DNA of 64,000 nucleotides, from positions 186,001 through 250,000 of the forward strand of contig OY718804.1 in NCBI GenBank assembly GCA_963070105.1. Direction: 5' to 3'. Of this stretch, positions 29,301-43,496 are shown in pieces. Numbering within the stretch: the first letter of the stretch is position 1; each line of letters opens with the position of its first letter. The translations under genes and the position numbers were made by a program. This stretch comes from Litomosoides sigmodontis (lineage: Eukaryota > Nematoda > Chromadorea > Rhabditida > Onchocercidae). Under the pieces are notes generated by a model. It was given only the letters and a program-made list of their open reading frames with translations, was not told the origin of the DNA and did no database searches.

Positions 29301-32300
29301 TTTGAAGTTATCGGATGATAAGAAACTGATGCTACTGAAGGAAATCACACCTGGAAAATACGATTGGCTTGGTAAGGGTTGGAATATTCAGTTGCAGAAT
29401 TCTTCTCTTCTGTGGTCGCAAATGTTGGAGAAGTCAAAGTACCTGTCGACAGGGCAGGGAGATTTCTTTAGAATGCGTTACATTTAAAAATTCGATTAAA
29501 TGAGGTGGGCAAGGACCAACACCAATGATTCTCATGGAGAATCATCCTTCCATCCTTCGTCAACATAACGACTTGTATAACGGGAAGTGAAATTTTTCAC
29601 TTCCAAAATTCAGTTTGCTTATCCTTTAGTGACAGCGTCGGGAGCAAGGAGATTGCTCGACTGGGTGTCCGTCCATCTGAGCGTAATTGGTGCTAATCAG
29701 TACCCACCAAGAATCTCTTCATCAAGTTGTGGTCATTTAACAATACGTGAAAATGTTGCTGCGAAGCATCTCACTCGCATTTATGCATGGGATAAAGATG
29801 ATGGTAGTGACGGCGAAATTTTTTACAAAATAGTTGGTAAGCGTCTTATTCATTATTATATTATGGATTACAAAAATGTAATGGTATATCCTAGCATATA
29901 TTAAAGAGGAAACTGTCTGTAGAATGTTGATATTAAGAAGATATTAGATTTTCCTTAAAATTCACGGGCATTTAAATTATTAAAACGAAAAGGAAAAAAT
30001 TTCTAAATTTGGTTTTGAATCGTTAGCTGGAAACGAAAATTCCGCCTTTTTCCTCAATTCTTCAACGGGACTGCTGTCGTGTCGTGAGTTGGATCGTGAA
30101 CAACAATCGCAATATTTTTTGGTGATCACTGCTGAAGATCAAGGGACTCCAAAACGAGCTGTATGTTTATATATTCAATTACCTTTTAAAAATTATTTCC
30201 TTGGAGATTTGTTAATTGTGGAGTTTTTTACCATCTTTTCAGGATACTTGTACCTTACGGATCACAGTAATCGACGAAAATGATAATGTACCTGTTTTTG
30301 ATGATACTGTTCCGACACTAATAGAAATTGGTAATAGCAGACGAGTCGGCGAAATAATAGGACGGTAAATTAAAGCTTCCTATGCATTTGTTCTATCTTG
30401 AAAATTGAAAATCGAATAAATTTTCCTGCGTTTCTTAAAAACCTTCATGTGTAGGCATTGTGGGAAATGAAATATTTGTTTTTTATAGGCTATCAGCAAC
30501 AGATCTGGATGAAGGTCCTAATGGTAAAATTACCTACAACATTGTCGAAGACTCCAGTGGTCTCTTGGATGTCCGTGCTTATACCGGAGAAATCGTTTTT
30601 GCCAGGTATGTGGACATTTCAGCTGTAAAAAGTGTATCCTGATACTACCAGTTAACTGATGGAAATTGAATGGCTGTTCTTTTCAGAGACTACCCGATTT
30701 CACAGGGAGAATATAGAATTAAAGTAAAAGTGGAGGACCAAGGAGCTTCTCGAGTTTTATCATCGGAGCTTGACATTCAACTCCATTTGACCAGGTCGAA
30801 ATCAGAACTAACATTAGAAGAACCACAGTTCTTAAGTGAGCATTACATTGGCTTTATTAACGAAGGTGAACAACATGGACAATTCGTACTTCAGGTATTT
30901 CTCATACCGTTGATTTACTATGAGAGGATATTAAAATGCTAAAATTGATCTGAAAGAAAGGACAAAAGCAACTTACAAAAAAGAGTTATTAGACTAATCT
31001 GGATGTGAACGTTTTGGGAACTTTCAGATTCACAGCTCGGATCGTTTAACTGAAGATGCGCCGTTAGCATACAGTATTGTAAGTGGTAATATGGATGCAG
31101 CGTTCGACATCGATGACGCGGGACGCATAACAAGTGCTCGGGAATTGGATTACGAAATTAAAAATGCTTACACCTTGAAAGTGATCGGAACGGGCAGCAC
31201 GAAGAACACGCCTGAAACGAATGTGCATATAAGAGGTGCCTCATTTTTTGAAGAATTGAGAAGTGGGCAGCGACGATGGACCGATGTCATTAAGTTGACC
31301 ATTTCATTTCATTATCATTTCTTACCTGTGGTGAAACGCTTATATGTTAACACAACATCATTTGCGTGTGATACTTTACAGCTTCGAGCTGCTTGCAAGG
31401 TAAGCGGATGTGTGATGCAACAGTCTAGTGTAATGACAGCAACAAAGATCAATTAGCAGATGAATGAAACTGTAGATGTCATTCAAATTTCTTGATGATT
31501 CAGTTTTAAGGATGTTTTATTTAGTGATCAACACGAACGATAATGTCCCATCATTTCCAACAGTGAAGACGTGGAAAGCATTTGAATGTTAGTCGTCGCT
31601 TTCCTTTTTCCATGATCTGCCTTCAAAATTAGAAAGTAAAAAACGGACGCAAGAAGATTTTGAGTGAACTTTCATTGATCGATTTCCTTGCTGTTTCGGT
31701 GGCTAGAGCGTCTACCGTGACTAAATTAGCTGCGAAAACATCTTCTGCATTTGTAGAAGTTTGGTTGCAGCAGAAGTATTCGATGACTGAGGTATCAGAA
31801 AGCATGAATGTTTTCAAAAAAATTACATTTGTAGCAGCGACATACGGTACTTTGGTAGGGAGAGCAGTAGCGACAGATGTAGACACGGACACGCAGCTGG
31901 AATACAGTTTGCTGTCGTCCGACGGTCTCTTCGAAATTGATCCATTCACTGGGAAGATATTTCTAATTCAAAACCTAGACTATGAAACCAGCAAGGAGCA
32001 TACCATTCATGTTCAGGTGAAAGAATTGCTACTTCAAAAACATACACGTATCTAGCCGTATATATATATATATATAGTTATAATTGTTCATTATTCAATA
32101 TATTTTGCAGGTAACTGATGGAGAAAACACCTCACGTACTGCATTGCGGATAGTTGTGGAAGACGTTAATGATAATGCACCCCAATTTGAGGAACAATTT
32201 TATTTAATCAATATTGCAAAAGATGTTGAGCTTGGCTCAAGTATTGCTAAAATACGAGCAAATGATCCGGATACAGGACTTGCTGGTACAATTCGCTATG

Positions 32301-35300
32301 AATTAGCTGCGAATAGCGTGAAGGATTTCAGAATTGATTCTGAATCAGGTACGAAGTTGATTAACCTGTCCTGTAACTATTCATCTTCATCTAATAAATC
32401 ACTCTAGTCTAGTGTCACTTTGCTGTTCAGAGCAGATAAAATTCCAGGTGATCTGCTGGTGGCCGGCAGTCTGAAAGAGGGGTCGACGTACTACCTGGAG
32501 GTTCACGCATTTGATTGGGGCAAACCAGTGCAAAGTTCCGCCGTCGCTGTTCAAATCAATGTCGGGATTGAAGATTACGATCAGAAACCTATACAGTTCA
32601 CTGAAACATCCTTCAAGTATAGCATCATTTTAGTGCCGGAATTCTATTCAGAAAGTATTCATCCGCTTGGGTGTTAAAATTCCTTTAAATTTTGTACAAA
32701 AACTGTGAGACAGAGATTATGCATGGACTATTTTCGCTCGCAAGGAATTTAAATGAATTCAGTTTTACGGTGCCGGAAGACATTCAGCCATACACCGAGC
32801 TCGGGAAGGTGACTTTAATAGACGATTTGCCGAGAAACACAATGTTACGAATTCAAAATTTCGAGTATTCTGATGTTTTCGACATCTCCAGCGACGGTTC
32901 TATTTATCTGAAACATTCAATTGATGCTGAATTGAAAAGTGAATTTGAGTTCTTGGTTAGTTCTAGTTTTTAGATTTTTCCGGTCGATAACTGGTAAAAG
33001 CAATATATGGAAATAGGTCAGAAATACCACATAAGCTGGTTTTCAGGTTGAGGCATCGTCGCCACATGCAACATACAATTCGTCCACAAAAGTTTACGTG
33101 AAGGTCGTGGATTTAAATGACAATGTGCCGTATTTTGCGGAAAAAATTAATGAAATAATGATTAACGAGGGGATGATTATAAATGCAGTGTTGGCTAGGT
33201 ATGTCATAGGCTTTATATTAGTTATTGAGTATGAAATAAATACAATTTAAATCATGTTATATATATATATATATATATTTCTTCCCTTACTTATTTATCC
33301 ATTACTTGACTAAGCTTTAACTAACGTTAAAGCCGCCATTACATTATAAGTTAGCTTATTGTTATAGATAATAATTTTCGAAGTGTTTATGAAACTGCCT
33401 TTCTGGCAGTGACGTGTGAATGTGATATTCGGAGATTTAGGCCGTCTTAGCCAGCATTATCTAACAAATTGGGGGACTGAAATTAGCATTACATCAAAAA
33501 CTGACCTCAGGTTTGTGGCTACAGACGATGATAGTGGTGATAACGGACGCGTGTCTTATTTAATACTTTCTGGGAACGATTACGGATTGTTCAACTTGAA
33601 TAGTTCATCCGGAATATTGTACCTCAATAGAAGTGTTGATATTGAAGAAATGCATTTAAATGATACTAAAAATGACCTGCTGATTGCGGCTATCGATAAC
33701 GGTGCACCGCCTCGACTGAATTACACGTCAGTTCGAATTCGTCTTAATTCTGACTTCTCATCAGCTACTGCTCCGTTCTTTGTCGTTCCACAATATCAAG
33801 CAAACGTTTTTGAAGATTTGCCAAAAGGAAGCATTGTTTTGCGTTCAAAAGCTGTCAATAAACTAGGCTTGCCAGGCGATGATTGGACTTACACAGTAAC
33901 AGATATCAGTGAGGTGAATCCTTTTGCCTACCGTAAATTGCTAAACTCTTCAGTAAAACTTTTCTCCTATTGGCACTTTGTAATCAGAACTGTTTCACGT
34001 GTTCTACGTTATTTCACTCTTGGCTATTTAAATCTGTTGTTATCTAGTTTGATAATTGCTTAAATGTGTTTATTACTTCAGTCATTTGCATGCGACGGAA
34101 GTACTGGCCATCTAGTGCTTATCAAAAATTTGGATTTCGAGACGCAGACAAAATACGAATTCATTCTGAAAGTTCAGGATAGTCGGAATCGATCAGCAGC
34201 AGTGCCAGTTCTTATCCAAGTTTTTGGTATTGATGAATATCCGCCAGTTTTCACAGCAGCTAGTTATGTCTTTCAAGTAAGAGTACTGTGCTTATTGCTG
34301 ATTTATCTTTGTAGAAGAAATAATTACCTATTAATTGATCTGAACAAATTTTGTTCAAATTAATCAGTAGGTAACTATTTCTTCTTCGGGTAACATTGCT
34401 CAGGCGAAACGATCAGACTAACGGCATGACTTTTAGAGACGCAAACAAAAGTAGAGGATAAAGGAGTGAATTTTTATTAGAGGATATCAAATTTTGAAAA
34501 GGCAGCCCAAATCAGCTATGAATAGTAGAGGAAATCCGGTCATAAAAGTAGAAAAATGCTAAAACTTGAAAACCATGTCAGATTCCCGAAAACGCCAAAA
34601 TTGGGCAGCGTATTGGAGTTGTATCAGCAGTGGATCAGGACTCGGGCATGGATGGTGTAGTTCGGTATGAAATACAAGGAAGTGCAGCGCGATATTTAAG
34701 TGTTGATCCAAGCAGTGGGCAAATTGTGCTGTCACACAAGCATCATTACAGGTATTAGGGGAGGGCGATTTTGAATTAAAGATATTGTTTACAATTAGGA
34801 CGCCAATCCTTGCTGGATCACGGAAGAAACAAGTGTTAGAAGGTTATAAATTCTTCTGTTCCTTATTAGGTTGGACATGATGATGTTTTGTGAGTTGGCG
34901 GGCGATATATGATATTTTGGCAAATTTCAGGTCAGCAACTAATATCACGAGTGATGAATTCACAGTTACCGCCAGTTCCAGTGCGAAGCAAACTTCCCGT
35001 GTCAAAGTGACCATTCAGGTTTGCTGCCTGTCTGCTTTGGTTATCGCTTGATGCTATTACTTTAGAAAACTTTTGAGGTGTAAAGGTCCTTTCCTTTCTT
35101 CCGTTGCGTTTATGTAAACCAATTGCTGACGCCTTTACTTTAACGTAGTAAATAACATGGTTTTTGAATTTGGAAACAGTTGAAATGAATGAACCGAATA
35201 GCTATTATTTGCAGATTGGCGACTTCTGGCCGCAGGATTCATTCTTAGCAACAAAATCACTGACAACCTTGGCCTTCGGCTCGTTGTTATTGCTATTTTT

Positions 35301-36693
35301 TCTATTGGTCACTCTTATTACATTGATTGTTAGCATGAGGACAAGAAGCCGTGCAAAACCAATGAAACAAGTGAACGATTTTCTTAAGTACTCTTAACTC
35401 AGAGAATTACTTAAAACAAACAATTCAAATAAGGTGTTCTAGAAATGAACCGTGCCATGAAGTTCCGATATAAAAGCTAGCGAAAGTCCGCACCTTGTTG
35501 TATCTATCAAATAGGAAAGTTTCAATCGGAAATCGCAATTCTTCTTCATCACCTGTACTAGCCGGAGTAGGTTGGCGGTGGGAGCTCGGTTGCGAAATTT
35601 CTTTGACAAGCAATACTTTTTGATATTCAGCACCTTATTTCTATTTTAAATTTTAAAAGTTTTGTAGGTTTACAGCATTAACGAAAATAAATTTGCCGTG
35701 GTGAGAGACTTGAATCGGCAATTGCCGCCATGTCTCGAACAAGAAGCACAGCCTGCTCCATTTCCCTCTTCACCTTCACCTCATGCTAAATTTAAGGTAT
35801 CATTTCTAATAGCATTATTCATTTTCCGTCCTGCCATAATGTAACCTTTGACTCTTTGCAGAATTCTTCCTCGCTTTCAACCCATATCAATAATAGTTCT
35901 ACGAAATTTATTTTTAAATCGTAAGTTTTACACTAATTCAGAACAAATTTAATTTTTATGGTTACCTGATATAACCTATGCTAAATTAGCTGGTAGTTCA
36001 GCTTTCTTCGATATCATTTGAAGTTTCCATTTGTTATCCAGTTCGTTATGCACATCCATCAAATAAAAATCTTTAGACTGATAGGAACACAATTGGGGAA
36101 TCATTCCACAACATATTCAATGCCTGATTCAGGCATTGAGCCGGATGATATGTCAGTTACAAGTTCAGTCACTGATTACCTCAATCAAGTTGGAGTGACG
36201 CCGAACAAGGTGAAACGCTGCTAAAACATAGCAAGATAGGATAGAGCTCATATTGGGTATTCATACAGCTCAAGTTAACAGCCTAATAAATCTGCGATCT
36301 GTCTAATTCCAAATTCCAACTCCGAACTTCCCCTTCTTTGCAGTATTTCGAATCGAGCCAGTGCTCACCCACAGAACCACTTGCGGTTTGTAAGGATGAA
36401 GTACACAGCGACCCAGAAATCAATGACTTGATTTATGCCAAAGTAGACGAAATTTTAAGTCCGGCAAGTCGGATGAATGTTTGCTTTACGTCATCCACCA
36501 GCTCAATCAATATTTCCTCATTTTCTGTTAGTTTTTTTTTCAGGCGGATTATACAGAAACGCAGTAATGGGATGAATCAAAAAATGTATAATTATATATT
36601 TGCTTCCAGGCTAATGCGCTTAACTGCGATCCGGTACCTGCATTTCAGCCTCTCAGCGAACTACTGTTGGACATGAAAAAGCTTCGGAATTAA
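13533..36693 (+). CDS. Large Dachsous-like cadherin, 50 exons
   Basis: Type I membrane adhesion protein of 2849 residues. The start at 13533 gives a signal peptide (MFILIISTLL core) followed by a first cadherin repeat. About 24 repeats follow, with D-x-N-D-N motifs such as DENDNTPTF, DANDNAPEF, DVNDNAPVF, DVNDNRPEF, DENDNVPVF, DVNDNAPQF and DLNDNVPYF, plus LDYE/LDRE motifs. There is no EGF or laminin-G domain. The transmembrane helix is at about residues 2617-2643, with a 206-residue tail carrying SMPDSGIEPDD near 2738. Dachsous binds Fat cadherins in trans and sets planar polarity; the family call rests on length and architecture. Exons: 13533-13730, 14756-14944, 15790-15917, 16078-16203, 16651-16834, 16920-17224, 17372-17546, 17658-17864, 17972-18160, 23325-23505, 23839-24008, 24259-24408, 24554-24667, 24759-24908, 24984-25157, 25227-25502, 25614-25829, 26035-26254, 26404-26587, 26856-26938, 27056-27251, 27382-27469, 27578-27806, 27938-28089, 28275-28396, 28581-28735, 28859-29077, 29195-29371, 29630-29836, 30027-30160, 30243-30364, 30489-30605, 30687-30894, 31028-31235, 31525-31587, 31835-32016, 32111-32348, 32448-32616, 32763-32955, 33047-33198, 33511-33913, 34082-34276, 34582-34751, 34931-35018, 35215-35370, 35668-35796, 35862-35920, 36077-36209, 36344-36526, 36610-36693. 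All phases join. Confidence 0.88.
19551..19622. repeat. ATTCG pentanucleotide repeat
   Basis: About 14 copies of ATTCG, with scattered ATTCA, GTTCG and ATCCG variants, lie inside the large cadherin intron. Confidence 0.9.
20321..20399. repeat. (GT)n microsatellite
   Basis: About 78 bp of GT dinucleotides with three or four GC interruptions, inside the cadherin intron and about 0.5 kb beyond the 3' end of the nested OSCP1 gene. Confidence 0.95.
20924..23133 (-). CDS. OSCP1: OSCP1 (organic solute carrier partner 1) homologue, nested
   Basis: Eight exons on the minus strand: 23133-23056, 22848-22670, 22544-22376, 22196-22122, 21923-21714, 21565-21461, 21325-21217 and 21105-20924. All phases agree and give 368 residues; the human protein is about 380. 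The match runs through the whole family. The start is MSLKCMPLLLLNMGSEMVYI, where the family has a P-L-L-F-L-N-L-G-G-E-M-like start. Then come KFLKELFKPQ, LVHCSIMRLNETR, SMDKLYALMTMTYKYQ, VFITLNHLDYI, EEGRFVLFPEP, TTLGTNMY, DDELRLLSALI and FDFNLFTDD. OSCP1 is a cytosolic or ciliary protein reported to help surface expression of solute carriers; its exact role is unsettled. The gene lies wholly inside a cadherin intron, antisense to it, with its start 192 bp from the next cadherin exon. The borders of the last two exons are the least certain. Confidence 0.9.
32059..32076. repeat. Short (TA)n in cadherin intron
   Basis: 18 bp of TA dinucleotides in the intron after the exon ending at 32016. Confidence 0.85.
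33258..33278. repeat. Short (TA)n in cadherin intron
   Basis: 21 bp of TA dinucleotides in the intron after the exon ending at 33198. Confidence 0.85.
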
Positions 36694-36915
36694 TACAGCG
36701 GTCTTCCCACAATGCTTTATTATCAAAATCTGAAGCAAAATTTGCAACTAAACTCCCCTTTTTTCTTCGTGAAGTTAGGGGTGGGAGAATTCAGAGTGCA
36801 GTTGATTTTCTTTTTCATTTCGGTATATTTGTAGGGGAAGTATAGTACTGATTGTGTGAATTTGCGCGTAAAAATGTTAAAAAACGTTGATATATCCGTG
36901 CGGGAAGAATTAATT

Positions 36916-36921
36916 AATAAA
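36916..36921 (+). terminator. Likely polyadenylation signal of the cadherin gene
   Basis: First AATAAA downstream of the cadherin stop codon, 223 bp beyond it. Confidence 0.4.
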
Positions 36922-38227
36922 TTTTCACCTTTATTACATCACTCTCAAGCATCATCAGTTTAGTGCGTGAAATTAGACTCGTAATAGACAGGTTAAGCTA
37001 GCAGGAAAATACAGCCCATATAAAATGTTGAAAATAATGTTGGCCACTTTGCTTCCTTGTACATTACCTCACAAGCCGATTAAACTAGCTGACGTAATAT
37101 AAATTTGGGAACTAGTTAAAAATAACATCCTTTTTCTATTTTTCACGTCACAATTTATACGACGTGAAGCATTCCTACATTGAACTGTTGCACATTTGAC
37201 ATTAAAAAAATTCAATGAAATTTAAGTCCTAACATATGACGACCGTCGTTTTGCTATTTGTTAAGCTATAAGGCACGGCTTCTGACTCTTTCATAGTCAG
37301 AACTCTCTCTCTCTCTCACAGTCAGACCCTCGGTGCCTTAACCTTACCTCTTTCAGAAGTGGATAATGTTTTAGTAATGTCACATGAATAACTACTAATA
37401 ATATCATGTAATATGAGCACTGAGTGATACTTGACATGAAAGCCTAAGCGTGGGAAGTCTAGGATCTGTCTGCACTAATTAAACTATTCCAAAGAGATGT
37501 CGAGTGGTGCGGAATTCCGAGAATCCTTGCAATAAGAGCTTTTATTTGCAACAATTTCAAAAATCACAATGTTTCTTCTTTAATTTGAATTTGTTAAGTT
37601 GCAAACTGTGATGTGCTCATTTAGCAATAAATGCCCATTGTCGCCAGAACCCTGAACATCGTTCAGAAGTTAGGAGTCACATGGGTTTGTGTTTGCTGTA
37701 TTCGCGAAAAAACTGTTCAAAGTTAAAGTCAATTCGCACAGAATATGGAAAGCAATGTATTAAATCTTTCCTTTTCTGCTCAATTCCTCTAGTTCAACGT
37801 CAGTGACAGCTGCGTTGCGTGATTCAAACGTCTAAAGCTGAAGTTGACGTACCATAGGCTAATGAATCGTAACTGCGATGTAACTCTTTCATCTTTACCT
37901 TGATATCTGTATGGAGGATAGTCATTCCAAGGTTACAAAGCCTTACCTTTGCGCACTAAAGTTGAAAAAGTTTGCTTGTCAAAACGTTCTTCCTTTTGCT
38001 TTCCCTCACGCCATCTGTAACATTACCACTAATTTCATCCTAGCGGTTGTACCATTACGACAACTTCTTTACAATTTAACTTTCAAATGCGGTACTGTTC
38101 CTTTGATGCATTTTGCTAAGTTTTTGTTGAACATTTAAAAGAACGCAATAGCAACTGTCGCACTTGATCTTACTCCGTCTCCCCTGGAAGGATGAAATGA
38201 ACAGGCGCTGATTCAGCACAGTATTTC

Positions 38228-38353
<126 letters not shown>

Positions 38354-41300
38354 TATATATATAATAAAAAAAAAGCTTGGCTTATTTGATTATTGAAGTT
38401 TTGGCAGAAAAAATGGTGTGAAAATTGCTTATTTCAAAGGATTTATTACAAATTAAATTACTTCAATACTTTTTGCTGGCTTTAGTCCGATGCTTAGAAG
38501 AATGCCATAGCAAATGTGTGTGATTTCTAATTATAAATTGTCAACCGTTCAACATACACTATTATTTCATTTCAAAACGGAAATAGCAGGAAGCAATATT
38601 AAGGTTTTTTAGTTAGATAACGGTACAATGGCTAAAAGCTACTCGTAATTGAGGGGGCATTTGATGAGTCATAGTTTAATTGTATGACTCATATTTGAAG
38701 GCCATTTAACTGCGGAGGGTGAGAAATGAACTACATTTTACTGCCCTTCCTCTCTCCCTCTCTTCCCACTGAAAGTCCACAACGAGATTTCATGAAGTCA
38801 CTGAAGTGATTGATTTTTCGAAGCAAAAATTATTGACTAGTTTCGGCTTAATCGCAAATTTTGAATTTAGCAAGCCTTGGATGACATTTCAAGCGATAAT
38901 TAATTCGTTCCTTGTTATGCTGATGTTACCACTGTGATAAGAGATTGTGAGGATTAGCTTTGCTTTCGTTAAATTTATAGGAACTTGCTTTTTGCACTGA
39001 TGCGGGAAGTTGAAGTGTGAGTTCTTCAAGTTCAATACACGAAAGGCCATTTAAAGCGCTAGAAGAGTGAAATGGCCGATAATCAATGGTAATGTGTAAC
39101 AATGAGCAACAAGGAGAATTGCCAACTGTTAATTAAATTGCCTGTCCCAATGAATGAGTTGAATTCTCCCCATTTTCACAGAAAAGCTGCTCCTTTGCTT
39201 TCCTAATTAACTCTCGAAGGGAAGCAATCGTTGACATAAGCGCATTTTATGGTTTGAATTTTTTTCGTATTAAAGGAAGTCCTCTCCTCTATGTCAAAAT
39301 ATCGGTAATTTGAATATTTTCGGATAGATAATTGATGCCTTTGATAAGCACTGAGCATCAGAAGTGTGGGAGACAGTTGAGACTGGTAATAACAAATGAG
39401 ATGGGCAGGGTGCGATGTTAACACGAAGGCTATCGTCTCATCATTCAACGTCCCTCCTCCAAGTCATTTTGCGCCAAATAGCAGTGGGCAAATTAATAGT
39501 AAGTTGAATGAGCGGTTACAGTTGTTGCTTTGTTGCTTAACTTTCATCTATTCCGAAGGAAAAGCTGGCTATACGCCAACCACCACCATTCTTACAACAC
39601 ATGACAGGTCAGGCTCTCCTCACCCTCTTCTCATTTACAGCTTTGATATCGCTGGCCTTATCCATCCAACCACCTGCCACCGCATATTCATCGGCAACAA
39701 ATAGCAACTACCTGTTGCTTTCCTGCCTTCCATACTGCTTTTTCTTATCGAAGCGCTTGTGCAGCTGAAATTAAACTATTTTTGCTGAATTTGATTTGAC
39801 TTGCTTAGAAGACCCAGTTGCTACAGTATTGGCCAAGTGTGACGGCTTCTCGCGTTAAGCTAGCTACCTTCCACCAGCGCCATCTATCCTCTAATTATTA
39901 CGCCTGAAAAAATAGCCTGGAACTATCAGCGTCTTTCCTCTTGGAAGCTTAGAACAAAAGGAAAGAATGAAAAATTAGAGATAATCGGCAGAACCGATAA
40001 ATGAAGTTTTCTTGCAATCGATGAGTCAGCCAGCCACACATCCACTTGCTTCCGCTTAAGCCGTGAATTTGAGAGAGAAAAAGGAAGGAAGTTGGCGTGT
40101 GAAGAAGCGCGACGATAGCGCTCATAATTCAAGTGAGCACTGTGCTACGTGCCACTAAAATTGAAATATTCTAACTTACAAGTAAGAATTCAATGCGAAT
40201 GTTGCGAGTGCTCGTAGATAGCAATAGTTCGACGGTGCTGTCGGTGCAGTGGGGCATCTGCTTCTCATCAGATCTTTCTCCAAATGCTTTTGTTAATTTG
40301 TTAGGGCAAATTTAATGAATGAAATCTATGCGAAATGCTTTTAGCTTTAAGACATTTGAAATGTCTGTTGAATTAGAACGAAATTTCAACTCATTTTCCT
40401 CCCTCGCTGTTCATCGAAGCGGCGAACTTACAATCTAATCTAATCATTATTGCATTTATACATTTCAACCATTTTGTTTTTTTCCGAATAAGTGTAAAGG
40501 TGGGAGTTCATCCTTTCCCTCACCATTTAACTGCTTCATTGACTAACCTCTTTTTTTTTATTATTATACTCATCAATTGTGTTTTCTCATTTTTAAGTTC
40601 TTTCTACAGCAAATGTAGTGAGTGTGTGGGCGGAATAATTAACCATTGCACTTATGGAATAATTAAATTCTGATTTGATCTATCAATTTCGTTCCTATAT
40701 TATTTCGTGAACTTTCTTTTTGCAAACAAATGATATCAGCAAACCATTTCTTTTTTTACCTGATATATGGCGATGAATTTATTTATTTGTTTACGAATTG
40801 TTACTATTATAGTTACTAATTATTACTGTTATCAAGATGTCATAATTGTCGGGATATATTGTACGAAGAAACAATGAGGAGCTGAAATAAAATTTTCGAA
40901 TTTTTTAAGTCAACGATTGGAGCGGAGAAGGACGAAAAAAAAGTGCGCTGACTCATCTCTTTCTTTAACGGTTAATAAATAGCTTGTCGACTTTAGAGTT
41001 CAATTCATTCTGCACTAATTCTTCCTTCAGTAGCTTAATTATTTAATTATTAATCAATGTCTGCTCATTTCAGTGCAGCGTCGTCTAATTGATGGAAGCG
41101 CAAAATGGACGGGCCAGACATTTCATCAAAATCTCTTCCCTGGACCTATCTCCGATTAATCTCATTTCTTCTTCCTTCATCTTTTTCATCTTCCTGTGAA
41201 AAGCGAAATTAAAAAAAGGAAAAGGAATTGGACTAAGCCTGAAGATTTACGTCATTCATTGGTGGGTGGGACAGACCACTACCGTTGGTGAATAATTTAA

Positions 41301-42205
41301 TCTTATTTTTACTAAAATTCTGCGAAATTTAAAAGACAAAAATTTGCCTGCAAGATGTCTGTAAAAATAATTTAATAAATGGAAACTAATGATTGATTGT
41401 TGAGAAATAAGGCAAAAGAAATTTCATAAGGCTATTCGAGCAGTAAAATATTCGTACCATTCGATGCTCAAGCAGCTGTTATCCCTTATTATCATTCTTT
41501 TATTATTATTATTTTACTTCCAGCTCTGTTCTGCTGCTAGTCGATTTCTTCTTCCATCATTTACACTTCAAGACATTTTAATTCCAACGGCGAAGGAGAA
41601 AGGCGGAAAAAGTCAGGCGAAAAATCCCAAATTGGCAATGACGTAACTCAGTCTTTTCAACATTTTCGAATCCTTTCTTCTTGTTGAGCGTGATCGCAGC
41701 GATAAGTGGATTTGTTGCAAAACAGATGAAAAGGTGACTGTCACGACAATGACAACGTCGGACAAACTGTCCGTCGCAGTGAGAGAGATGAAAATAAGAA
41801 GAATACCAAAGCTGGTTTTACCAAGCATTTACTTCCCTTCCTAATTCATTTCAAGACCTGCCTTAGCTTCAAACTCCCACGCGACCTCTATCCTCATGTT
41901 TAACGAAGCGTTATGCAAATTAGGGTTTTATGCAGCAAGTGAATGTGGATAAGGGAGTGATCAATCCGAGCCAAAGTTCCGAGAGGGATGGAAGGAAGCT
42001 TTTCAACTTTTAATCCTTTGCCTCCCAACAGCTGTCCTACCAACGACAACAACAATATCGTCGTCATCCGCTGATCCGCCTCAGCCATTTTGTGCCCTTT
42101 CCGCTTCCATCACAGGCCTCCTGGCCCTTCTATCGATCTCCCGACGTTTCGAAATTTTTATCCTTATTGCTCAATTCTAATAATAATACTAGTAATCATA
42201 TGAAG

Positions 42206-43496
<1,291 letters not shown>

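Noticed and set aside
31660..31834. Extension of the cadherin exon at 31835 upstream in the same ORF
   Set aside because: Although open, the phase and cadherin pattern fit a TTTGTAG acceptor at 31834 joined to the exon ending at 31587, giving KAFESATYGTLVG.
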